A stretch of 64,000 bases of DNA from Branchiostoma floridae (lineage: Eukaryota > Chordata > Leptocardii > Amphioxiformes > Branchiostomatidae): assembly GCF_000003815.2 (NCBI RefSeq), contig NC_049997.1, positions 8,126,676-8,190,675 on the forward strand, given 5' to 3'. Each line of letters opens with the position of its first letter. Position 1 is the stretch's first letter. Both the position numbers and the translations under genes were made by a program. Positions 1 to 11,600 of the stretch are shown here, piece after piece. The notes beneath the pieces are model-generated. The model made no database searches. It worked only from the letters and a program-made list of their open reading frames with translations, and was not told the origin of the DNA.

Positions 1-1054
1 TTGTTCGTTGTGAACATCATAACATTGTCACGTGTTTGTCTTGTGACGGGTCCAAAGGTAAAATCTTCAAGCAGATGTTGTGAGGGAATGTTACTGGGAG
101 GATATCACCATTTATAGGACGCACATTATGAAAAATTGTGAATCAACGGATTAATGAATGATTACAAGTGATCAGTATCCACTGAGTTTGCATTGGAAGA
201 CAGAGTACTGAACAGTACAAAAGTCACGGCTTCCTTTATATCGGTTTACGTGACTGATGAACCTCTTCAACTAGTCTGTGTAACGCAAACTCCGCCATCC
301 GAAGCTGGTAGCCTGAGAAGCGCGATTAAATCAGGCTACTCTTCAACGATTTCCTTTATATCGGATTTTAATTGTGGTAACGTTACGGGTCTGTAGAGGA
401 AAAAAGATAAATTTAGTCAATAATAGAAGGTTTGACGCAACCGTCATCATAATTAAGACTTAATGAATCATCTGTTAAGGCAAACTGAGTTATTGTTTTG
501 AGCCAAATGGGCATAAAAAAGGGTAAACATTAAGAGCCGGAAACAAACCGGTGTTTGGAGAGTAGCTACAAACGGTGAGACCGTGTGTGACAAAAATGAA
601 TCTAAAAAATTTAGTTGCACATTTCAACAACATGGTTATCACTCAATGCAAATGCATCCGTGAATGTTATATTCATTACTTCAACTATAAACGCAAATAT
701 GTAAAAGTCACAGTGGTTCAGTCCCAGCTGGCTTTGTCAGTGTTGATCCTTCAAATGATGTACAAATCGCGTAGATGATCGCGTACAGAAACAAGATAGA
801 TAGGTTGAATATGTCGTTCGCACTCATTTTTGCCGAGTATAAGTAGTTCGGTTCCAACTTGTGATGAACGCCTGGGCGGGATGCCCCTAAAAGGGGCTTT
901 GCCCAGTACAGCATAGAAATAGAAATAGAAACGCTTGGCCATAATGATGTAACGTTACATACCGGATAACTTACAATGAATATTACCATACATCAAACAT
1001 TGATAACGGATTAACCAAGGACAATATAACGTCCTTGGATTAACCAATCAATGT
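1..1054. other. gene-free left flank
   Basis: I see no supportable gene. Short open frames here lack family features. About 860-935 holds a self-complementary GCCCCTAAAAGGGGC hairpin followed by a short TAGAAA-type repeat, the sort of end seen on 3'-truncated LINE or SINE copies; the family is not identified. A perfect 8-bp inverted repeat (CCAAGGAC / GTCCTTGG) lies just left of the element that starts at 1055. Confidence 0.5.
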
Positions 1055-2388
1055 GCAGCTACTATAAGAGGGTCTGCATGGGGGGGTCTTGGTAACGCTT
1101 AACGGTGAATTCAGGAGGCCCGGTAACGCTTAACGGTAAATTCAGGAGGCCCGGTAACGCTTAACGGTAAATTCAGAAGGAGTTACAGAGCATAACAGTA
1201 ACATTGACGTGCGTGCATTCCTATTTGTACAACGCTAGAGTAGTTATATCAATGGGTGAAAATATCCGACTAATGACAATGTGAGAAGAAAAATGATGCC
1301 CAGAACCCAGAGGAATGACAGGGACAATACCCATGACATCTGTAAATTGACGGAGGCAGAGTTCCCGGTCCGCCACAGAGACGGCGGCAGCAAATTTCTT
1401 ATGGGGGGATTGAACTATATTGTTCCAGTACATTGAGCGCCGAAGGCGCGACGCATCCCAGGGGGGTACGGGGGTATGCTCCCCGGGAAAATTTAAAAAT
1501 CAAGACCCTCTTAAATGCTATTTCCTGCATTTTCGGCAAATTTTGCCGACAGACTAAGCTAGGTTGATTTTGACATTTTCATCAAATTACACATGGTTAT
1601 AGCTTTGACCTCCACCCCCAGAGCCCCCGACATATTTTTACCATTTCGAGCTCGGAAGGCACGAGAAGTTGCAAGTCCGGGGAAATTTTAAATCTGGACC
1701 GTCTGAAATGCCATTTACTGCATTTTGAAGGGCAAATTTTGCTGTAAGACGAAGCTAAATTAAATGACATTTAATTTGAGAGAAAATGTTTTTTTCGGCG
1801 ACGATCGACCCACGCCCCTAACGTTATTTTCGCCATATCGTCGTGAGCGCCAAAGGCGCAAGCCGTCGCAAGGGAGGTCCGGAGAAACCTCATTTTCTGC
1901 ATTCTAGGAGTACTTTTTACCCGAAAGTTTTAAACGTTTGACACGGAAATCTGTATGAATGATAAAGTTTTTGAGGGCGACGCTTCCGCAACATATTTTA
2001 CTATGTCCAGAGCCGAAGGCCGGGAGACTTGGAGAAATTTTGAAATCCGGGCCCTTTGAAATGCCATTTCCTGCATTTTCAGGGGTTCTATCTGGCTTTT
2101 CGGACTTCGTGGGTATAACGGGTTACGAAGAATTTCTTGGTAACGGTTAACGGTGAATTCGGGATAACAAATAACGATTAACGTTGAAATAAAACGACCA
2201 ATAACGCTTCACGAAGAATATACCGATAACGATTAACGTTGAATTAGAGCGGGTCGGTAACGATTAACGGTAAATTAAAATGGCTCGTAACGCTTAACGG
2301 AAAAAGGCATGCAGACCCTCCTATAACACTACAGTCAATCTCACAGCAAATCTGCAGTATTTATTTCATTGACTGCTAGGGGTCGCTC
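1055..2388. mobile_element. non-autonomous DNA-transposon-like element with sub-repeats
   Basis: The outer parts carry an inverted pair: TATAAGAGGGTCTGCATG at 1063-1080 and its complement with one mismatch at 2308-2325. Just inside both ends are direct repeats of a TAACGCTTAACGG core with a GAATTC-like spacer (three near-identical copies at about 1093-1180; five or six diverged copies at about 2138-2300). The middle holds about four diverged ~200-bp units starting near 1436, 1650, 1845 and 2010, each with a GCGCCGAAGGCGC-like hairpin and a GAAATGCCATTTCCTGCATT core. A 15-bp direct repeat (TTAACCAATCAATGT) flanks the whole at 1040-1054 and 2389-2403. No transposase frame is present. Whether the outer 15-mers or a TA dinucleotide at the inverted repeats mark the real insertion edges is unclear. 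Confidence 0.6.
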
Positions 2389-2403
2389 TTAACCAATCAA
2401 TGT

Positions 2404-2665
2404 AAAATTGTATTTGCAATATTACCCTCATGTCGTTCTAATCTAATCCGCTTGGTGGCGCTCTTGACGCACACGGCGATAACATCCGGGACATTCCCTT
2501 CTCCTTTCTTCTCCGGGACGGCCATTTTGTCTGTAGCGTGGTCAGGGTGTTTTCGCTCATTTCTCGGGATTTTCTCCCCCAAATAAAACTGTTTTCTCCT
2601 TTAATCCTGTGTGTAGATGTTGCTTGGGTCGGAATTTGTGTGTTAGGTGTGTTTTGTTGTTTCCC
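2404..2665 (+). promoter_or_regulatory. probable CSTF3 promoter and 5' UTR
   Basis: This stretch lies between the mobile element and the CSTF3 start codon. It has no clear TATA box near the gene but contains GCCATTTTGT at 2521-2530, a YY1-type motif common near the transcription start of TATA-less housekeeping genes. The exact start site cannot be seen from sequence alone. Confidence 0.4.
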
Positions 2666-2668
2666 ATG

Positions 2669-5600
2669 ATGTCTGGAGCGGGCGATGGAGGACTGGGAAA
2701 GGTGAGTTCGTTTGTTCTAAAAAATCCTTTCTGTTGTTTTTTCCCAGATTCAAAGCTAAACCTTTGTTGCCATATTTTGGCCTGGTCTTCGTTTTCAGCG
2801 TAGCCTTCTTTAGCAATACTATGTGTAGCATGGATACAACTAAGGTCAGATGTGTTTATGAAATGCTTTGTCATGAATTTGTGAAGTTTCTGCTCAACTG
2901 AATAATTTGCTGTCCAAATTTATACTGGGGGATGGGGGGGGGGGGGTGTGGCAAAATGTATTTTTCCTACTTACCATATTGGAAAGTGGTTTATGGAAAG
3001 TGGTTTATACCTAAAATCATGAAGTACACGAATCATGAAATTTTTTTCAGGACCTACCATGGTGCATTCACTTGATGGATGGATTATTAGTGGTGTTTGA
3101 AGTGTATTCATGCTAAATAATTTATCATAAATACTGTCAACCACCAGTTTATGATTTGTTCCTGACATAATTTTTTGTCTAGCTGTGAGTTGGAAATTAT
3201 GTAGTTTTGCTGCCTTTCTTTCCCCCCAACTCCCCAAGCAGAGGTTGGTGGGGATAAAAGATTTGTGACTTTCTAAACTTTCTTCATATGCCCGGTTTAC
3301 AGAAAACAGTGCATACAATGAAAAGGTCACAATCTTTCCCACCAAACTCTACTTGGTAAGTACCCCCCTCCGGATGCAGAGTGACGTTAAAATTTCTGTT
3401 TTATTTTCTGCCCCAGGATCAGGGATATATCCCTGACCGAGTCAAGAAGGCGGAGAAGAGAATCGAAGTGAACGCGTTTGATGTAGATGCATGGAGTGTA
3501 TTGATACGAGAGGCCCAGGTAAAACTTGATCTTATTAGTAATAGTATGATATTACCTGTAAAATTTGTATTCATTTGCATTATTTTATGTAAGGAGTTGA
3601 CTATTGATACCTTAAAATCATTTAAAGGTTAAGGTGTTATTAGAAATAACATATTGACCGACACTGTTGACCAAGTTAGATGAAGTTTGTGTTAGCTTGT
3701 AACCATTGTCATGATTGTGTTATACTGAAACACTGTTCTTGGTTCTACTAGTAGTAGTTAAACTAGCTGACAGTTGCACAATAAACTGTTACCATATATT
3801 TTGTACCAAGTGTCATTGTTGCTCATTACTCATTTTGAACTATGATACTTTAGCTTGTAAGAATGTGTATGCTATTGCTTATTCATGTTCATGAATTCAT
3901 GTTCATGAATGAGAATACATGATCTTGAACTGGCTGATCTTTTGCACTAAATTGCAGTTATTAACAATCTGGATATTTAAGTCCCATAGAATTGCAGATA
4001 AATTGAAAAAGAAAATAGCAAACCAACTCCATGATTGGTCGTTCATACTGTAATTTGCAAATCAGATTCAGTCTGACAAATCTACTTCCTGGGTTGGATT
4101 CACCAAATCGTGATTCACCCCAGGCCCTCTTGGAACTGGATTTGGACAATTCATACCATGATTCCCAATCAAGATTGATCTCGTGCCTGGGTGAAGTATT
4201 CTCCGAGCAGAGGTTGGGTCGCAGGGATTGGTAGTGGCTGGGATTTTTCTGCTTGGAGAATAAGGGTGAATCCCGGCTCCTGGAATGAATGGTTGTGGTC
4301 TTTACATGTATGATGAGATGTGTTTAGCCTGGATGCTAGCTTAGTGTTAGCTTTAGTCTAGATCTGGTCCCTACTGATCACTAGTGGGAAGCTGACCAAA
4401 GCTAAGATAAGAATGAAGAAGGCTGGCTTTTACTTCTAGGCAGAGAAAGTGAATGGTAGATAGCTGGAAAAACTGAATGTGAATATGTATGGATGAAAGT
4501 TTGTCCATGGTGTAACAGTACATGTTGACTGGTCGTATTGGTAGGTAAGGTCCCTAACTATACATCTCATCTAGAATATCTTAAACATTTCATTTGTTTT
4601 GAACTTTTAATATGAGAAACTTTATCTTGTGCAAAGGTTAACGTTAGCTTGCATTTATGATGTCGTTTTCAGAACCAGAATATCGACAAAGCGCGGAACA
4701 CGTACGAGCGACTGGTGGGCCAGTTTCAGACGGCAGGCCGCTACTGGAAGATTTACATTGAGGCTGAGGTTTCTATCATGTTTCTTTGCTGTTCTTAACA
4801 AATACTTAGTAGTTTTGCTTCAAATTGAATTGACCAAATATCTGAATATTAATGATACTGATAGTAAGTTCTTTATTTATTTATGGCGACAAGGAACTTA
4901 AAAACTTCCAGGTTTCAAGCTAGTTTTATTTCCAAAATGTACAGATCCAAATAAAATTTGCAAGAACATGAAAGGCTAAACTTTATTTGGTTTGGGACTT
5001 TTGTCTACAAATGAGTATAGACATTCCTTGCAGCAGAAGTTGGACATTTTAATTTACAGTTTTGTTGCAATGAGTAAGCCCAAATCTTTGAAAAATGTAT
5101 GTGTGTGTAAAGTTGCAAACATGACATTTATTGCATTTTTCATTAATGTTGATAGTTGCATTAATGTTGATGGTGCATAGATATATTGTGTCATGACTGA
5201 CGGATTGCTGCGAAAATACAACCTTTTTCCTTGGTGTCCTGTTGTCATGGACAACGCACACCGAGACTCTGTGTTTTACTGTGTCTGCACACACTGGGGA
5301 TAGATTAAGGCAATGTGTTCTTTTGTGTGTGTGTGTGTGTGTGTGTGTTTATGTGTGTTTGTGTGTGAGTGAGTGAGTATGTGTGTGTGTGTGAGTGATT
5401 GAGTGTGTGTGTGTGCTTATGTGCGTGTGAGTGTGTGTGTGTGCTTATGTGCGTGTGAGTGTGTTTGTGTTTGTTTATGTGAGTGTGTGTGTGTTTGTGT
5501 TTGTTTATGTGTGTGTGAGTGAGTGTGTGTGTGTGTGTTTTTATGTGTGTGTGAGTGAGTGAGTGTGTATGTGTGCTTTGCGAGTGTATCATGATCATGT

Positions 5601-8600
5601 GTGTGTGCATGTTTGCCAGTGCATAGCGGTCACTTGCAAAGGAAAAGAAGTGGACTTGTTTGGAATTGTTTCTAATTATACATACAAGTGTGACTGACTG
5701 TTCATGTATGCCTGTATGTATTCTGTGTATAGCTGTGTTGTGTTTGGTTATAAAGTTATAAACATTTTGTACCATGCATAGGATAATGTAAAGTTTTAAG
5801 ATACTCTGGTCTGCATTTTTGCGTGTTTAGTTAATGTGTGAGAGAGTGGGTGGCTGTGTGGGTGCATAGATAAAGAGACCCTTTTTTTTCACCACAATTG
5901 CTGTATTTGCACTAATGTTTTGGTTACTACCAACCTGATGAAACTATTCACAAGTGTATACTTTGCCAGGTCACAGTATGCTCTTGATGATAACATAATT
6001 AGTCCCTCCCAAGTTGACTTAAAATGCCTAGGTCCACAAGTTTCTCCCACTTAGTCTCTCTGCTTTTTGTATGTATGTATCATGTATGAAAGAAAATATA
6101 TGTTGAGAAAGTATGTGTGAATGTACTTTTTTTTCTGTGCCCACGATATTTGTATGACTATTTGGACAAATAAATAATGAGCGGGTGCTAGTGCAAATTC
6201 TTGTAATGTATTGGAAAAGGCGAAATTGTTTTAAGAGGCAACGATTTCTTCCAATAAAATCTTGACTGTCAAAAGCTACAGCCATGGTTTGACCCCATGA
6301 TGTGTGTGTGTGTGAAAGTATCTATGAGTATGACTATAAAATACATGTAATATTATAACAATTACAATGTATGAATGACTGATGAGAAAGAAATGCATGT
6401 AATGTGAATCTAGCTCAGCGATGGTACATAAAACCTACCTTACTAATATGAGATGGTGCCTAACAATTTGCTAAGTTGTTTGATGTACTAACAAACAGCA
6501 AATCAATTAAACAGAACTAAAAAAAAGCCCTAAGAAATGCTTAGACATTGCACACAAGTGTGTAAAGTATGAACATTAAAAAGTTCTATTATTTACATAT
6601 TCTTGCATTTTCAAGTACCTGGTATTACTAGTATCAAGATAAGATGTCACATTTTGCCCTCTCTTACTAAGAGTCTTAGCATTAATAAAAAAAAACAATG
6701 TCAAAGAAGGAATAAGCCACAAAATTATCAGTTTGTTAATTTAAAAAGCAAATTTGTGCTAGAATTAAAGAAACAAAATTTTACGCCTCATTTTTGTCAT
6801 TGAAATGATTTTAAAAAAAAATCTTGTATCATGATTTTAGTCCTTTCCAAATATTTAAAGATGCAAGGCTGTAAATGGCTTCAGCACTGCATAATTTAGC
6901 GATGGGGATCCAGAGAAAATCGAGTGAGGTGGATTGAAGTTTATGGTAGCACTATGGTCACAAATACCATTTTACTTTTAGGTTCACTGAAAAGGTCGTC
7001 AAGTACTGCAAAACCGATACCTTTTTACAGTGTGCATATAGACTCTAAATTGTGTGTACATGTGCAATGATAATGGATATAGAAACAATCCATTTTTGCT
7101 TTCCATTTGATTTTACAACTGGGAGTTAATTATAAGTCTGGCCTCCATCTTTTCTGTGCTTCATAGGAAGAGTTTTCTTTAAAGATTCCAGTCCATCGTT
7201 ATTCACTGCTTTGCAATATGTTTTTACATACGTAGATACTATTTATTGATAGTAATAATACTGTGTCGTTTCCTTAGAATGGTAAATTTGTCAAATATGT
7301 ACTAAATACATGTAGCGAGAAACAAACCACTATATGGACAACGTGTGCAGCTAACAAAAAAATTATGATAAGGGTGTTCCATTATTAAACATTTGGAACT
7401 GAGTAATGTGTTATGTGCTTTTTGTCTTATGGGCTTGGGTAAGGTTGAGTTAGGGTCTCATTAATAAGTTTTTTAGCCACATTGAAAGTAAAGTTAAAAT
7501 ACGTGTTTTGCATGGCCGAGTTCATGATTAAGCTACAGGAAATGTCAGCATATTCTCGATTCCATGTTGAGCACATTTGGGGTGCCCTATATTATGAGAA
7601 AAAATTGCTAATGCCCTAAAATCATACATTTCTTGGCTATGGCAAGAAGTTCTTCGCCCCTGCTGCAGTAACACACAACTCAGAACACAGGACTGTATAC
7701 CTCCGCCCTAGCGCATGGCTGCCTAACTTTACCTGCTAAATTTCTTCAATTACAAACAAACTGAGATCAGTTGGACTGACCAAAAGGGAATTTCTCACCG
7801 CGAAAATCACACATCCGTGTTGCCGTTTATATTTTGGGTTGAATCTACATGTATTGTAGGGTGCCCACTCAGAGCAATACATCAATGAGACTTAGGATGT
7901 AAAATTGTACATAGACAAGTGGAGGTGCTGCACCCTATTACTTTAACTGCCCTTGAACTCAAATCCTGCACGAATCAGAAAATTTAGATTGACATTGTTT
8001 GCTGACCATAAAGGCTACTGTCCAGAATTTCTTCTATACCTGCAGAAGGTGTAAGGTATCTCTCATTAGGCCTTAGAATGCCAAATTTTTACCTAAAATT
8101 TGTCCACAACATCATCCTGCTAGGTCCTGCAGTCCCGTCACCATCTGCCCTCATATCATCAGCATTTTTCTAAAAAAACTGAGGATCTTACTAGTAAATT
8201 CTGTAATAATTTATACTAATACTAATTTTGCATTTTGCAGCACCAACATGTAAATCTGTTTCTTGATGCCCACAGAAAACCACTTTTTATATCTTACCTA
8301 AAAACTGTACCTGTACAGGTTCAGGTCTGGGCGTGTGCTGTACGTATACCTGTTCCTGACTAAACGTCTAGTGGACGCCATCTTTTAGACTAAAGAATGA
8401 TGTGTGAATCCCATCTCAAAGATGGTGATTTTAATTACATTGCCGGGAAAGTTGAGCTGAAAATCAATCGCTTTATAAGACAAACGGATTAAAGTTTCAG
8501 ATACATGTCGGGTCGAAATACACATACTTAACTTGCAATTTGCACATAATTTTTGAGATTTGCATGTAAAAATTGAACTTGCAATATTGTATGTTGAAAA

Positions 8601-11600
8601 TACCTGGCCTATAGTAAAAATACTGAGGCCATGGATCGTCACTGGTCGTCAGTAGGTGTTATAAATAATCAAATTTGGCTTTGCTGCAAACTTACATGCT
8701 GATTATGTGGATATCTTTCAAAATTTCAAGTTCTGTCTATACTTTCATGCGCCAATTTCTGTCAACCAAAAGTCTGCCAAAGGACGGAATGATAGATGCT
8801 GGCTAGAACATTGCAGTATTTTGCATGTAAATTTTTCAAATTGCACGTAAAATTTTTGCCAACTTGCAATTTTGCATGTAGCAAAAAAAATGTATTTCAA
8901 TCCCTGCATGTAATTGACCAATGACCAGTTCAGGTTAAGGTACAGGTCTGTACCTGTACCTTAACACCTCTATATACCCTTACCTGAATTTTGTTTAATT
9001 ATGCAGCTTTACCAACAAGTCTGCACCCTGCACTCTCTCATCAATATGAAATTTCTATTACATTTTCCATAAAAAGGGCAGATACAAGTCTGGAATGGGC
9101 AAAAATGCTGTATAGACTCAAACTGGGCCTTCTGCCACTGCATGAATAAGTCTTCACTGCCCATCAGAGAGCCTCACTGTTGTTAATTGGGTTCAAAGTT
9201 TAAATTGTGAAAGCGACATCTCTCAGAACCCTGCCTGACGAAATGTATCCAAACTGTAACTGGCCTCCCTTGCAGCTTCTTGCCCCTCTGGCGCTCGAAA
9301 TGTGGGGCGGGCGGCGCGGTGTGCGCTCAGAAACTTTATTCTCCTATGGAAATGGCATCTTCATAATTGCCAGCAAACTTTTGCCCAGAAAAATTCAGGA
9401 AATGGCATTCCAGATCTAGAGCCTAGTAGAGGATTAGAATTTCACAGGACCTCCTTTGCGATGCCTTGCGCCTTACACCGACTTAGGCTTGTCTGTCAGC
9501 AAAATTTCCCCTCAAAATGCAGGAAATAGCGTTTCAAATGTAGGAAATAGAGTTTAATAGAGTAAAAAATTCAAGGTCTGCTCAGCACGTCCCCGGAACC
9601 CCCTAGGATTGTCGCGCCGTAGGTCAGAAATATTTCACAGACAAATCATATTTTACTGCTGCCTCGGCAAAGTGTTGCCAGCCTTCTAGAATTTAGCATA
9701 AAGCATCGCCGACCTTTCTGAATTAGGCTTAAATCGTTGCCAGTTTTTCTTATTGGACTGGTCCAGAAAAACTGGTTCTGAAAAAAATCAGTGACCAGAC
9801 ATTGGACCTATTGGCAAAGGAACAGATTATATGAACAGGCATTCACACGTTTTGCGGCTTACCGGTCATTGAAAATAGCGAGCAAAGTAGGGTAGAGTCT
9901 ATAGTCATTTCTACCAAGTTTTACAGTCAATCGTACAAAGCCTTTTGCAGTTAGCTTTGTAGGATTTCACAACGCCAGTGGGAGTCAAATATTTATCAAA
10001 ACAGATTTCTTTTGTAACAAAATGGACCATTGTGTTGAGTATTGTCCATTCACAAGTTTTCACATACTGTAAATGCAGAAATGTTCGCGGTGGATTAATG
10101 TTCGCGGTTTTCGCGGTCACCAATTCACCGTTTCTGTACCTGTACCCACCCTTTTTCTATTATGATATTAGATTGCTTAAACGTAAAACATTGTCGGCCA
10201 TCCCGAATTTAGCGCAAAGTGTTGTCAGACATTGCATACAAGTGTCTTTGAACTATAGCTGACCATTGATAAAAGCTCAAAGAAGCACAACCTAATAATT
10301 GTAGCACTGTAGGATGCAGTCCATATAAAATATGTATTTTGGCAACACATTTGGGATGGAGGAATCTTTTTGTGAAATTAGTAGTAAGACATATATCAAA
10401 TCCAACACTAAGTTAAACTGGTGAAGTTGCTACATTTCTGAGTGAAATGGATCTTTATGGTGAATAGCAGTTGAACAGAATGTCCAGTTTTTTTGGACCA
10501 TTAAGGGTACCATCAGCAGGTAGCCAGATCAAAGAGTGCTGTAAGTTTTTAGGTTTATGGCAGATAAATTTCATAGCAAGGCTTGAATCAAAAGTTAGCA
10601 GTTACATACACAATCTGTATCGTCTGTATAACTATCAGCTTTACGCGTCAGTTTCGCAGAGACACTGTGCGGCAGCAGTCGGTTGTATTATCGTTTATAC
10701 TGAACGACCTGTCACACCTAACCATTGCACATCTACTACAAGTGTTCTTATGAACTTCATTTTGTGAAGATTGCCCCTACTGTACTTGGTGGCAGTAAGT
10801 TTCTTTCTTCAAATAAAATTTAAAGATTTGAATATCTCCATGGACTAGGTATATACTAGTCTGATGCTGTTTTAATGCCTGTATTACGTTACAGTGTAAT
10901 TGCACAGTGAAATGATTGTATAAACAGCAGTCAAATTACCATAATTGTATCTGCCCAAGGCATCGTTTTTCAAAGGATACAATGTACTAGTACAATGTAT
11001 GTCTTGCCCACCCTCAGTAGCCATTTTATTAAAAATCAATTCCTCATTTTCACTACATTTCAGTGGAGTGTTCGTGCTTCTGACTGCAGATATATATTTA
11101 ACATTTAAGCTGCCAATGTAGTATATATCATCTTGAACCTAAACGAGCTCATAGTAGTATGTTGTATGATGAACTTGTGTTCATTGTGTCTGGACTTCAA
11201 AAGTTTCTTAGTTAATTATATCTTGTTCTTAAGCCTCCATACTGATAGTTACCTGGACTCCTATAAACATTTTTGTGTCTCACCTTGTCCATTTTTTGTG
11301 TCCCCGTGTTTTCTTGGACTGGATTTATTTTGTCTTTGTGACTTGATAGACTATAAGTAAGTTTATTAGGCAGTTACAAAAGAAAATTTAATATGTCATT
11401 AGGCATTACTCTGCCAGGGTAGACATTGCAATCTGTCAAAATTAGCGGATCTGCTGGTAGAGATGTCGATCAGAGTCTGAAAATCTAAATCAATATTCAT
11501 TTTTGTACTTATGTTTTGTATTTGTAAATTTTCACTAACTCCAGACTCTGATCAACATCTCTACCAGCAGAATCGCTGATTCAAACAGATTGTCTACCAT

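Noticed and set aside
193-396. 67-codon frame near the left edge
   Set aside because: No family resemblance, no splice or promoter context, and an internal 12-bp duplication (TCCTTTATATCGG) suggests repeat DNA.
5305-5775. 156-codon minus-strand frame made of His-Thr repeats
   Set aside because: It is the complement of the GT microsatellite and has no sequence outside the repeat that resembles a protein.
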